DNA from: Pseudomonadota bacterium
GTDB lineage: Bacteria; Pseudomonadota; Gammaproteobacteria; JAKAQQ01
Direction: 5' to 3'
NCBI GenBank assembly: GCA_021798115.1
Contig: JAJZYM010000013.1
Location: forward strand, 1 to 47,234
DNA length: 47,234 nucleotides
The position numbers and the translations under genes are program-made. Shown here in pieces: positions 8,215 through 16,186 of this stretch. Position 1 is the first letter of the stretch. Every line of letters starts with the position of its first letter. The notes under the pieces are model-generated. The model did no database searches, was not told where the DNA came from, and worked only from the letters and a program-made list of their open reading frames with translations.

Positions 8215-9846
8215 TCAGAGAGCAGAATAGTTCGGGCCGGAACCGCCCTCGGGCGGAACCCAGGTGATCTGCCCGTACGGATCCTTGATGTCGCAGGCTT
8301 TGCAGTGGACGCAGTTGGCGGCGTTGATTTGAAGTCGCCGTTCGTCGCCCTCCCCCACGATCTCGTAGACGCCGGCGGGACAGAATCGGGTGCAGGGATG
8401 ATCGTAGCGTGTTCGGCAATCCCCCAGGCAAAGGGCCGTGTCGGCCACGTGAAGATGCACCGGCTGGTCTTCCTCGTGGCGGGTCGCCGCGAAATAAACC
8501 GAGGCGGGCCTGTCGGCCGGCGGGAGGGTCCGCTCGCGCCGACGCGGGCGGCGGCGTCTGCGGTGGGGGACGAGGCTTTCCGCATCATCGTGCATCATCC
8601 GCAGCGTCCAGGGGCTGAGCCCCCGAGTGGCGGTTTCCCAGGCCGCGTTGAGAAGACCCGGAAGAAGCCCGGCGCGGAACCCCGGGCGGATATTGCGCAC
8701 ACGGCGGAGTTCGGCGGCCAGGGGCGAGGCGCGGAAACGGGCGTCGAACCCCTCCTCCGTCCCGCTCTCGAGATAGTGCCGAGCCGCCAGGATCCCGCAA
8801 CCGAGGGCCATGTGCACGCCCTTGATCTTCGGGACGTTGAGCGTGCCGGCCGCGTCTCCGACGAGAACCACGCCCGGAGCCTCGAGCCGCGGGAGCGCTC
8901 CCCAGCCCCCTTCGATCAGGCTGCGTGCGCCGGCCTCGAGAATTTCCCCACCTTCGAGGAGAGGACGGACGCTCGGGTGGTGCTTGAACTGCTGAAACGC
9001 CTCGAACGGCGAGAACGCGGGGTCGGCGTAATCAAGACCGACGACGAAGCCGACGTAGAGGCGGTCCTCGTCGAGGTGGTAAAGAAAGCTTCCGCCGTAC
9101 GTCCCGGCGTCGAGCGGCCAACCCACCGTGTGCTCGATCCGTCCCGGACGCACGCGGCCGGGCGGGACACGCCAGAGCTCCTTGAATCCGAGACCGTAGG
9201 ACTGCGGGCCGACCCCACGATCGAGGCCGAAACGGGCGAGGATGGTCTTGGTCAGGCTGCCGCGGCAACCCTCGGCAAGAACGACGAGTCCGGCCTCGAT
9301 CTCGACACCGGGCGTGAAGCGGGGGCCGGGCGTGCCGTCGCGACGGCGGCCAAGATCACCCACGCGCACCCCGCGCACCCGCCCCCGCCCGTCGTAGAGC
9401 ATGTCCTCGGCGGCGAAGCCGAAGAAGAGCTGGACTCCCAACTCCTCGGCCCGGGCCGCCAGAAGACGCACCACACCGGACAGCGAGACGATGACGTTGC
9501 CGCGGTTGTGCATCTGGGGTGGCGTCGGCAGGGGAATGCGCCCGCCGTATGTGAGCCAGGAAAAACGATCCGCGGCGGCCGGCACGGCGATCACCCCCGC
9601 CTCCTTGGCACGCGTGCGCCAATCGGGAAGGAGCCGCTCGAGGGCCGCGGTCTCGATCACCGCTCCCGAGAGGGTGTGGCCTCCGGCCGCGGCGGCTTTC
9701 TCGAGAACAATCACCTCGAGGTCGGGGCGTGCGGAGCGAAGCGTGAGGGCGGCGGCGAGGCCGGCCGGACCGGCGCCGACGACGAGGACGTCGCAACCGA
9801 GACGCTCAGGTCCCGGAGAAGTGCCGTCCGCGGCCGACTCGTTCAC
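8215..9846 (-). CDS. Electron transfer flavoprotein-ubiquinone oxidoreductase
   Basis: 543 aa, full length. The FAD dinucleotide motif is GAGPAGLAAAL near residue 23. The C-terminus holds the [4Fe-4S] site with FCPAGVYE and NCVHCKACDIKDP. It passes electrons from reduced ETF to ubiquinone at the cytoplasmic membrane. The GTG start overlaps the SDR stop (GTGA). Co-location with both ETF subunits supports a dedicated acyl-CoA oxidation electron chain. Confidence 0.95.
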   Translation of the reverse strand: MNESAADGTSPGPERLGCDVLVVGAGPAGLAAALTLRSARPDLEVIVLEKAAAAGGHTLSGAVIETAALERLLPDWRTRAKEAGVIAVPAAADRFSWLTYGGRIPLPTPPQMHNRGNVIVSLSGVVRLLAARAEELGVQLFFGFAAEDMLYDGRGRVRGVRVGDLGRRRDGTPGPRFTPGVEIEAGLVVLAEGCRGSLTKTILARFGLDRGVGPQSYGLGFKELWRVPPGRVRPGRIEHTVGWPLDAGTYGGSFLYHLDEDRLYVGFVVGLDYADPAFSPFEAFQQFKHHPSVRPLLEGGEILEAGARSLIEGGWGALPRLEAPGVVLVGDAAGTLNVPKIKGVHMALGCGILAARHYLESGTEEGFDARFRASPLAAELRRVRNIRPGFRAGLLPGLLNAAWETATRGLSPWTLRMMHDDAESLVPHRRRRRPRRRERTLPPADRPASVYFAATRHEEDQPVHLHVADTALCLGDCRTRYDHPCTRFCPAGVYEIVGEGDERRLQINAANCVHCKACDIKDPYGQITWVPPEGGSGPNYSAL

Positions 9847-10613
9847 TTGGGTTGGAGGCGGATCGCTCCGTCGAGGCGGAGCGTGCAGCCGTTGAGCATC
9901 GGGTTCGTCACGACGCTCTCGACCAGGGCGGCGTACTCCGCGGGCCGCCCCAACCGGGACGGGAAGGGCACCTGGGCGGAAAGCGAGGCCTGCACCTCGG
10001 GCGGCATGCCGTGCATCATCGGGGTTTCAAAAAGACCGGGGGCGATCGTGACCACGCGCACGCCCGCACGGGCGAACTCTCGGGCGAGCGGAAGGGTCAT
10101 GGAGGCCACGCCGCCCTTCGAAGCGGAGTAGGCCGCCTGGCCGATCTGCCCCTCGAAGGCCGCGACCGAGGCGGTGAACACGAGGCACCCCCGCTCGCCC
10201 TCTTCGTTGGGCGCGGCCTGGCTCATACGCGCCGCAGCGGCGCGGGCGAGGTGAAACGTCCCGAGGAGATTGACCTCGAGAACGTGACGAAAACGCGCCG
10301 AGGGCATCGGCCCTTCGCGGGCGAGGACACGCCCGGCGCCGAGGATGCCGGCACAGCTCACCGCGAGCGCCGGCGGATGACCGAAAAACCTCACCGACTC
10401 GTCGAGGGCCCGCTCCACGGCTTCGTCGTCCCGGACGTCGGTGGCAACGAAACGCACGGCGGAAGCGTGACGGCGGGCGAGCGCCGCTCCGGCCTCCTCC
10501 TGAACGTCGAGGACGACGACCTTCCCGCCCCTCGCCAGCACCCGCTCGGTGACCGCCAGACCCAGACCCGAGGCCCCTCCGCTCACGACGGCGCAAACAG
10601 CATCAAAACGCAC
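9843..10613 (-). CDS. Short-chain dehydrogenase/reductase, HSD17B10-like 3-hydroxyacyl-CoA dehydrogenase
   Basis: 256 aa. The NAD-binding motif is SGGASGLG (near 11-18), the NAG-type motif reads SCAG, and the catalytic Ser...YSASK is present (SVAAFEGQIGQAAYSASKGG). This arrangement fits type-2 3-hydroxyacyl-CoA dehydrogenases of the SDR class, which oxidise short or 2-methyl-branched 3-hydroxyacyl-CoA with NAD+. Start GTG 10613 has AGGAGG 6 nt upstream. It is the first gene of the ETF operon. A 3-hydroxybutyrate dehydrogenase role is the main alternative and would also fit the acetoacetate ligase at the other end of the operon. Confidence 0.85.
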   Translation of the reverse strand: MRFDAVCAVVSGGASGLGLAVTERVLARGGKVVVLDVQEEAGAALARRHASAVRFVATDVRDDEAVERALDESVRFFGHPPALAVSCAGILGAGRVLAREGPMPSARFRHVLEVNLLGTFHLARAAAARMSQAAPNEEGERGCLVFTASVAAFEGQIGQAAYSASKGGVASMTLPLAREFARAGVRVVTIAPGLFETPMMHGMPPEVQASLSAQVPFPSRLGRPAEYAALVESVVTNPMLNGCTLRLDGAIRLQPK

Positions 10614-10629
10614 GGGCGTCCTCCTACTA

Positions 10630-10669
10630 CAAAGGAATCTTTGGTCACAAAACCTTCTGCGGAATTATA
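10630..10669 (-). promoter_or_regulatory. Candidate promoter and palindrome upstream of the SDR/ETF operon
   Basis: On the minus strand a perfect TATAAT occurs at 10669-10664, about 50 bp before the GTG start. Between it and the ribosome site lies the inverted repeat CAAAG-GAAT-CTTTG (10630-10643), about where a repressor would block early transcription. No good -35 hexamer was found. Confidence 0.35.
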
Positions 10670-10687
10670 GCCCCCATCCTCCTCTCT

Positions 10688-11893
10688 TCACGCCGGCGCG
10701 TAGTCCTCGGGCGGAAGCGGCGGCGGTCGTCCCGCGAGGAGATCGCTCACGTAACGCGCGCTTGCCGCCGCGAGCGTCCAGCCGAGGTGCCCGTGCCCGA
10801 CGGAAACAACGACACGCCCGCGGGCGACGGATCCAAGAAACGGCACCCCTCCCGGTGCCATCGCGCGCACGCAGGCCCAAGGGGCCACCGGGGCGGACCC
10901 GCTCATGAGATCGGGGACCCACAGGCGCGCGATCTTCTCGAGACGCGCGATCATGCGGGGGCGTGGCTCTCCGTCGCGGCGCCCGAAATCGAGGAGACCC
11001 GCCACGCGCAGGCCATCGCCGAGCCGCGTCAACACCACTTTGTGGTCCTCGTCGAGGAGCGCGAAACGCGGTGTCGAGACCGGGCAGGGATAGGTGAGAC
11101 TGTAGCCCTGAACGGGGAAGAGGGGAAGCCGCACGCCGAGCGGCCCGAGGAGGATGCGGGCGGCCAGACCGCTCGCCACCACCACCCGCTCGGCCGTGAG
11201 GACGCCCCGGGTCGTCTCGATCCGGACGGTGGAAGGTTCGCGCACGAGAGCACGGACACGAACGCCGAGGAGGATCCGCCCCCCCCGAGCGCGAAAACGG
11301 TCGGCCAGCGCTTGCGCAAAGCGCCGGCAATCCCCGTAGAGATCCCCGGCATGGAAGACCGCCCGTCCCCGTTCCCAATGCACCGGAGAGGGAAGATCCG
11401 CCGGGACCGATCCTCGAGCGTGCCTCCGTAACGCCCAGACCCCACGACCTTCGACGAGGGACGCCAGGGCCGAATCTTCAAGGAGGCGATCGAACTCCTG
11501 GGCGCTCAGGCGAACGAGGGCGTGAAGACGCTCCGCCCCACGTGGGTGCGCCCCGAGGGACCAGAGGAGTGCCGTCGGGAGGGATCGCCAGAGAAGATCC
11601 CAGGGACGCACCTCGGTGCGCACGAGACCACGCCAGAGGAACGAGAGGAGCTCGCTCCCGCTCCAGGTCCCGGCGCTGGCAAAAGAGAGCTGCCCCCCGT
11701 TCGCGTGGCTCGTTTCGGCGGCCACTTCCGGACGGGCGTCGACGAGCGTCACCCGGGCCCCCTCCCCCTGCAGACGAAAGGCGATCATGACGCCCACGAT
11801 CCCGGCGCCGAGGACCAGGATCTCCCCCGCGTCAGGATCAGCCCGCCCCACCCGCTCCCCCCCCGCCGCCGGCGTCATCATGCCGACCGACAA
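10688..11893 (-). CDS. D-amino acid dehydrogenase-like FAD oxidoreductase (DadA family)
   Basis: 401 aa from ATG 11893. It is a DAO/GlpD-type flavoprotein: FAD motif VLGAGIVGV near residue 28, then ETSHANGGQLSFA, the signature of DadA small D-amino acid dehydrogenases that pass electrons to the quinone pool. A C-terminal GHGHLGWTLA segment contacts the flavin. The start is uncertain: GTG 11851, preceded by a G-rich GGGGAG, would reduce overlap with the upstream DUF2062 gene from 56 to 14 bp and give a protein closer to family length. It may act on D-amino acids or related amines; the substrate is not fixed by sequence. Confidence 0.85.
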   Translation of the reverse strand: MSVGMMTPAAGGERVGRADPDAGEILVLGAGIVGVMIAFRLQGEGARVTLVDARPEVAAETSHANGGQLSFASAGTWSGSELLSFLWRGLVRTEVRPWDLLWRSLPTALLWSLGAHPRGAERLHALVRLSAQEFDRLLEDSALASLVEGRGVWALRRHARGSVPADLPSPVHWERGRAVFHAGDLYGDCRRFAQALADRFRARGGRILLGVRVRALVREPSTVRIETTRGVLTAERVVVASGLAARILLGPLGVRLPLFPVQGYSLTYPCPVSTPRFALLDEDHKVVLTRLGDGLRVAGLLDFGRRDGEPRPRMIARLEKIARLWVPDLMSGSAPVAPWACVRAMAPGGVPFLGSVARGRVVVSVGHGHLGWTLAAASARYVSDLLAGRPPPLPPEDYAPA

Positions 11894-12347
11894 GACGACG
11901 GATGAGCGGCAACCCCGCCCAATAGACCACTGCGGCCATGGCGCCGCCCACGGCGACCCAAGCCACGAGGCCCCGCAGGATCACGAGGCCCCAGACCCCC
12001 AGGCTGTGGGCGAAATGGTTGTGGAACGCCGCGAGGAGCCTTTTGGGATCGACGGGCGGAAGCCGCTCTCCGAAGAACCACGCCCCGAGCTCAAGAAAGG
12101 GAATGATCATGAGGATCTCGAGCGGGTAGACGAGGTAGTTGACGATCTGAATGAGCGGCAGGTTGAGCCCGAAAAGAAGGGCCACGAGCGTGCACAGAAG
12201 GGTGGTCGTCCCGACCACCGGGTTCAGGCCGAGAAAGAACCCGAGGGCCACGGTCAGGGCCAGCTTCCGGGGCGTCAGGCCCTGCCGGAGGAGATCACGC
12301 AAAAGCCGCCCGAGGCGGCCGAAGGCCTGACGCGGGGACCATCCCAT
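11838..12347 (-). CDS. DUF2062 membrane protein
   Basis: 169 aa from ATG 12347, chosen because GGAG lies 9 nt upstream and because the family normally begins with this short basic helix. It contains the DUF2062 core LLRQGLTPRKLALTVALGFFLGLNP and about three to four membrane helices (LVALLFGLNLPLI, LILRGLVAWVAVGG). Its function is unknown; family members often sit beside glycosyltransferase or lipid genes. The C-terminus is a Gly-rich tail (DDAGGGGGAGG). The 3' end overlaps the DadA-like gene, suggesting co-transcription. The reading frame stays open upstream to 12530, but that part has no family similarity and approaches the rpoH operator. Confidence 0.85.
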   Translation of the reverse strand: MGWSPRQAFGRLGRLLRDLLRQGLTPRKLALTVALGFFLGLNPVVGTTTLLCTLVALLFGLNLPLIQIVNYLVYPLEILMIIPFLELGAWFFGERLPPVDPKRLLAAFHNHFAHSLGVWGLVILRGLVAWVAVGGAMAAVVYWAGLPLIRRLVGRHDDAGGGGGAGGAG

Positions 12348-12530
12348 GAGCGCACGCTCCGGAGGGGGGAGATTGTTGGGCCCGCGGGCGTCACTCGTCT
12401 TTTCGACCGCACGCACCGCACGCTCAGAATAGCCGAGCCCGTGAGCCGCTGCGTCAAGGGCCCTCTGTCCTGACTCAGAAGCCCCAGGAAACCCCTTGAC
12501 GATCGGTCCTCCCGGGAACTTCCCCCGCAT

Positions 12531-12557
12531 TTAGCACTCTAAGGAGAAGAGTGCTAG
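12531..12557. promoter_or_regulatory. CIRCE operator (HrcA binding site) upstream of rpoH
   Basis: TTAGCACTC (12531-12539), N9, GAGTGCTAG (12549-12557). This equals the CIRCE consensus (TTAGCACTC-N9-GAGTGCTAA) except for the last base, with exactly the standard spacing. HrcA binding to CIRCE represses groE or dnaK operons in many bacteria. Here it overlaps the predicted rpoH promoter. Confidence 0.92.
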
Positions 12558-12560
12558 AAT
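12531..12560 (+). promoter_or_regulatory. Predicted rpoH promoter overlapped by CIRCE
   Basis: -35-like TTAGCA (12531-12536), 18-bp spacer and -10 TAGAAT (12555-12560). Both hexamers lie within or touch the CIRCE arms, so HrcA binding would block RNA polymerase. The predicted transcript start is near 12567, followed by AAGGAG at 12583-12588 and ATG 12597. Confidence 0.5.
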
Positions 12561-12596
12561 CTCTACAACCCCTCGTAGAGTCAAGGAGAAACGTCT

Positions 12597-13469
12597 ATGA
12601 GCGACAGTCTGACCCTGCCCGCCCTGCCGCGTGGGACATCCGTCGGTGAAAGCCTCGACGCCTACCTGGCGGCCATCCACCGCATTCCGCTCCTCACCGT
12701 CCAAGAGGAGAAAGATCTCGCGTTGCGCTACCGCAACGACGGCGATCTCAAAGCGGCACAAAGACTCGTTCTCTCCAATCTCCGCTTCGTGGCGTACATC
12801 GCTCGGGGCTACGCCGGCTACGGTCTCCCGCTCGGGGATCTCATCCAGGAGGGGAACTTGGGGCTCATGAAGGCCGTCAAGCGGTTTGACCCTGCCCAGG
12901 GCGTACGCCTCATCTCGTTCGCCGTCTACTGGATCCGTTCGGAGATCCACGAGTTCATCCTGCGTAACTGGCGCATCGTGCGGATCGCGACGACCAAGGC
13001 TCAGCGCAAGCTTTTCTTCAACCTTCGCCGCAAGACGGCCCGTTGGATCGCTCTCGACCAGGAGCAGAGGAAGTCTCTGGCCCGCGAGTTCAAGACGACC
13101 CCCGAAGAGATCGAGGCGATGCACGTCCGTCTGAGCGGAACGGACATCTCCTACGACGGCGATCCGGAGGAAGAGACCGACGACGCCACCCCGGCTCCTG
13201 CTCTCTACCTGAGTGCCGAGAAAAGCGATCCCGAGGAGATCCTCGCCGAAGAAGAGCAGGGGCAACACGGGCACGAGGCTCTCAGCCGCGCGCTCGTCGC
13301 GCTCGACCCACGCAGTCGCGACATCATCGAGAAACGCTGGCTGGCTTCGGAAAAGGCCACGCTTCAGGATCTCGCGGCCCAGCACGGGGTAAGTGCCGAG
13401 CGCATCCGCCAGATCGAGGCCCAGGCCCTGCGTCGTCTGCGTCAGCCCCTCCAGGCCGCGGGGCTCTGA
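12597..13469 (+). CDS. rpoH: Heat-shock sigma factor RpoH (sigma-32)
   Basis: 290 aa, full length. Region 2 includes LSNLRFVAYIARGYAGYGLP, DLIQEGNLGLMKAVKRFDP and the -10 recognition helix around YWIRSEIHEFILRNWR. The RpoH box QRKLFFNLRR (136-145) separates sigma-32 from other group-3 sigma factors. Region 4 ends with a helix-turn-helix (LQDLAAQHGVSAERIRQIEAQ). It directs RNA polymerase to heat-shock promoters. The start is fixed by AAGGAG 8 nt before the ATG. A CIRCE operator sits over its promoter, so HrcA is the likely regulator. Confidence 0.96.
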   Translation: MSDSLTLPALPRGTSVGESLDAYLAAIHRIPLLTVQEEKDLALRYRNDGDLKAAQRLVLSNLRFVAYIARGYAGYGLPLGDLIQEGNLGLMKAVKRFDPAQGVRLISFAVYWIRSEIHEFILRNWRIVRIATTKAQRKLFFNLRRKTARWIALDQEQRKSLAREFKTTPEEIEAMHVRLSGTDISYDGDPEEETDDATPAPALYLSAEKSDPEEILAEEEQGQHGHEALSRALVALDPRSRDIIEKRWLASEKATLQDLAAQHGVSAERIRQIEAQALRRLRQPLQAAGL

Positions 13470-13586
13470 GGGACCCCGTTCCGGGACGAACCCCCCCGGC
13501 CAGGATCGCCGCCGACGGCGGGTCCGTGGCGCTCGCCGAGCCAGAGCGGCCGCAGGGGCGAGCCGGTGTCCACAGCCCTCTTGTGC

Positions 13587-14522
13587 TCAACGCACGAGCG
13601 CAAGGTAGTGGTCGACGAGGAGAGCCAGAAAAAGAAAAGCGAGATAACGGATCGAGAAGCGGAAGGTCACCTGTGCCCGGCTGGCCGAGTGGGGCTCGTG
13701 CCAGAGCGCGTAGGCGCGGACGAGAAAGCCCGCATCGAGAACGAGCGCCGCGAGAAGGTAGAGGAGCCCGGCCGCTCCGAGGACGACCGGAAGGAGACTC
13801 ACGAGTGCCAGAAGGATCGTGTAGAGCAAAACGTTCCGCGCCGTCACCTCGACGCCGTGGGTCACGGGCAGCATCGGGACGCCCGCTTTTTCATAATCGC
13901 CACGACGGTTGAGGGCCAACGCCCAGAAATGGGGCGGCGTCCAGACGAAAATGAGGAGAAACAGAACCAGCGCCTCGGGCGCGATATGCCCGGTCATCGC
14001 CACCCAGCCGAGCACGGGAGGAGCCGCCCCCGCCGCCCCGCCGATCACGATGTTCTGCGGGGTGAGACGCTTGAGAAAGCTCGTGTAGACGACGGCGTAA
14101 CCGACGAGCGACGCAAAGGTGAGGACGGCCGTGAGCGGACCGATCCGGAACCAGAGGAGCACGGTTCCGAGGGCCGAGAGGCCCACCCCCGTCAGCAACA
14201 CCTCCAGGGGGGAGAGCCGACCGCTCGGGAGGGGGCGAGCCTCCGTGCGGCGCATGAGCGCATCGAGACGGCGGTCGAGCAGATGGTTGAAGGCCGCGGC
14301 CCCGGCGGCGGCCAACCCGATCCCGAGGCAGGCCATGAGCACCCTGAGTGGTGGCGGTGTTCCCGGTACGCTCACCAGCATGCCGACGAGCGCCGTGAAG
14401 ACGATGAGCGCCACGATCCGCGGCTTGGTGACCGCCCAATAGCCGGCGAGATGCTCGCGGACGGGCGAGACCGCAAACGCGGGGCTCTTGGCTCCACCCG
14501 TCCCGGGCAATCCTTCTCTCAC
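13587..14522 (-). CDS. ctaB: Protoheme IX farnesyltransferase (heme O synthase)
   Basis: 311 aa from GTG 14522, which overlaps the ctaA stop by 4 bp. It is a UbiA-family polytopic membrane enzyme. The first prenyl-diphosphate/Mg motif is NHLLDRRLDALMRRTEARPLPSG and the second region is FVWTPPHFWALA with a nearby NRRGDYEKAGVPMLP. It transfers a farnesyl group to heme B, making heme O, which ctaA converts to heme A for the aa3 oxidase encoded just upstream. It is the last gene of the SURF1-sco-ctaA-ctaB run. Confidence 0.95.
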   Translation of the reverse strand: MREGLPGTGGAKSPAFAVSPVREHLAGYWAVTKPRIVALIVFTALVGMLVSVPGTPPPLRVLMACLGIGLAAAGAAAFNHLLDRRLDALMRRTEARPLPSGRLSPLEVLLTGVGLSALGTVLLWFRIGPLTAVLTFASLVGYAVVYTSFLKRLTPQNIVIGGAAGAAPPVLGWVAMTGHIAPEALVLFLLIFVWTPPHFWALALNRRGDYEKAGVPMLPVTHGVEVTARNVLLYTILLALVSLLPVVLGAAGLLYLLAALVLDAGFLVRAYALWHEPHSASRAQVTFRFSIRYLAFLFLALLVDHYLALVR

Positions 14523-15550
14523 GGTGCACCCCGCGCCCGCACTGGCGGGGTCCACAGGGCGTAGACAAGAAGAACCGTCGCCGTGAGAAGAAGAGCCGCA
14601 ACGACCGTGTGGGCATCGGCGATGTCGAGCCCCACCCCGTAGACGGCCATGGCGATGCCAATCGCGACCTGAAGCACGGTGAGCACCGCCACCGTCCAGG
14701 CGAGGCGACGAAGACCGCGATGTCGACTCGCCCGCAGGAGAGCGCCCACGAACGCCAAGATCACGACGAAGGTGAAAATCCCCCCGTAGCGGTGCAAAAG
14801 ATAGACCGCTGCGCGCACCCCCCACGGCCAGGTTCCACCCTGATAGTCGGGGCCGATCCGCGGCCAGAAGTGCCAGACCTCGCGGAAATCAAGCCCCCGG
14901 GGCCAGAGACTCCCCCGGCAGGCGGGGAATCCCCGGCAGGCCACCCAGGCGTAGTGGGTGCTCGTCCACACGCCGAGGAACATCTGGCCGATCAGAACGG
15001 CCAGGACAAGAAGTGCCAGCCGTCGCGGCCACCTCCCGGTCACCTCCCCACGCCAACCGAGGGCATCGCCTTCCCGCGCGACGAGGAGCGCGAGAACGAC
15101 CAGAATCGCCATGGCCCCGAAGAGATGGGCGGCGACCACCGCCGGATCGAGTAGGAGGGTCACGGTCCACATGCCGAGGAGAGCCTGAAAAACGACCAAC
15201 ACCGCTGCGAGCCAAGGCAGAAAGAGCGGACGGCCGGCCTCACGCCGCGTGCGGCGAAGCGAGAGAAGCGCGAGCGCCAGGATCAGTAGCCCCAACGTCC
15301 CGGCCAGATAGCGGTGGACCATCTCCTTCTCCGCCTTCGCGGGCCGCAGCGGACGTGCGGGATGGGTCCGGTCGATGCGCGCCACGGCGGTCTGTCCGGT
15401 GGGCACGACGAGATGCCCGTAACACGCCGGCCAACCCGGGCACGAGAGACCGGCGTTCGAGAGCCGCACGTACGCCCCCACACCGATCACGACGAGAGTC
15501 AGGAGAACGGCGGCGAGGGCCAGCAGTCGGTAGTAAGACCAGCGGGACAC
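14519..15550 (-). CDS. ctaA: Heme A synthase
   Basis: 343 aa with eight predicted membrane helices in two similar halves. The first-half loop has SNAGLSCPGWPACYGH, and the second half has a matching Cys pair in VACRGFPACRG. Heme-ligand His candidates occur in EMVHRYLAG, VAAHLFG, LLHRYGG and DAHTVVA. The enzyme oxidises the C8 methyl of heme O to heme A. GTG 15550 is preceded by GAGGAGG at 7-nt spacing, which overlaps the stop of the SCO-like gene. Confidence 0.95.
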   Translation of the reverse strand: MSRWSYYRLLALAAVLLTLVVIGVGAYVRLSNAGLSCPGWPACYGHLVVPTGQTAVARIDRTHPARPLRPAKAEKEMVHRYLAGTLGLLILALALLSLRRTRREAGRPLFLPWLAAVLVVFQALLGMWTVTLLLDPAVVAAHLFGAMAILVVLALLVAREGDALGWRGEVTGRWPRRLALLVLAVLIGQMFLGVWTSTHYAWVACRGFPACRGSLWPRGLDFREVWHFWPRIGPDYQGGTWPWGVRAAVYLLHRYGGIFTFVVILAFVGALLRASRHRGLRRLAWTVAVLTVLQVAIGIAMAVYGVGLDIADAHTVVAALLLTATVLLVYALWTPPVRARGAP

Positions 15551-15562
15551 GAAACGCCCTCC

Positions 15563-16186
15563 TCAGGCGGCGGGGGACAGAGTCAAGAGACGGTGCATGT
15601 CGCGGAGAAGCACCATGGGATCCGCTCCCGCGGGGTACGTCATCATGAGACGCCCCCGGGGATCGACGATGTAGATCTCCCCCCCGAGGTGGGCGTGCGC
15701 CGCTTGGAGGAGATGGCCGACGAACCTCCGTCCGGCGTGTGTGGCGGCGTCGACGACGGTGAGATCCGGGTCTTCCACCTCGAGAAAGCCCGTCTTCGTG
15801 GGACGGCCCATGACGAGATAGATCCGCTGCACACGGGTGATGTCGACGCCCATCGCAAGCCGGATCTGGCGCGTGGCGTAAAGCGCCTCGCGGCAATCCG
15901 GAAGGCAGTCGGGCCGACCGACATACATGAGCGTCCAGCGCCCGTGAAAATACGAGGGCGAGAGGCGCCCGTGGCCCAGGGCCAACGGCAGGGGCGGTGG
16001 GCGAAGCGTCACGGGAGGCGTCAGGAGACGGCCGTGGGCCATCGACTCGTAACCCCAATCGTGGATGTTGGCGTACCAAAGTCCCGCGATCAGAAAAGGA
16101 AGAAGAAACACGCCCACGATCGCCAGGATGATGAGCCGGTTCCGCCGCCGCCGGGACCGCAGATCGGGATCGTCCGCATCAGTCAT
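15563..16186 (-). CDS. SCO1/SenC-like membrane-anchored thioredoxin-fold protein (oxidase assembly)
   Basis: 207 aa from ATG 16186. The N-terminus is basic, then one membrane helix (about 17-38, LIILAIVGVFLLPFLIAGLWY). The periplasmic domain has the CxxxC motif CLPDC in PDCLPDCREALYA and a C-terminal GGEIYIVDPRGRLMMTYP segment, as in SCO-type copper chaperones or thiol reductases that mature the CuA site. The conserved third copper ligand His is not obvious, so a reductase role is possible. ATG 16186 was preferred over GTG 16195 because GAGGTGAG sits just upstream. The 3' end of SURF1 overlaps this start. Confidence 0.82.
   Translation of the reverse strand: MTDADDPDLRSRRRRNRLIILAIVGVFLLPFLIAGLWYANIHDWGYESMAHGRLLTPPVTLRPPPLPLALGHGRLSPSYFHGRWTLMYVGRPDCLPDCREALYATRQIRLAMGVDITRVQRIYLVMGRPTKTGFLEVEDPDLTVVDAATHAGRRFVGHLLQAAHAHLGGEIYIVDPRGRLMMTYPAGADPMVLLRDMHRLLTLSPAA

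Noticed and set aside
4488-10131. Very long plus-strand open frames (4488-6629 and 7564-10131, 713 and 855 codons)
   Set aside because: They lie antisense to clearly recognised genes (AacS, ETF, ETF-QO), have Arg/Gly/Asp-rich compositions without domains, and arise from high GC at third positions.
12348-12530. Upstream extension of the DUF2062 protein to 12530
   Set aside because: The added 61 residues have no family match, and a good ribosome site supports ATG 12347.
12495-12532. Sigma-32-type promoter upstream of rpoH (CTTGAC ... CCGCATTT)
   Set aside because: The half-sites resemble the consensus, but the 24-bp spacer is far too long for a sigma-32 promoter.
12561-12580. CTCTAC/GTAGAG hairpin as an rpoH RNA thermometer
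   Set aside because: The stem is short, does not include the ribosome site, and its left arm would precede the predicted transcript start near 12567.
13470-13586. Terminator between convergent rpoH and ctaB
   Set aside because: Only short imperfect GC repeats such as CGCCG-CCGA-CGGCG are present and no T run follows on either strand.
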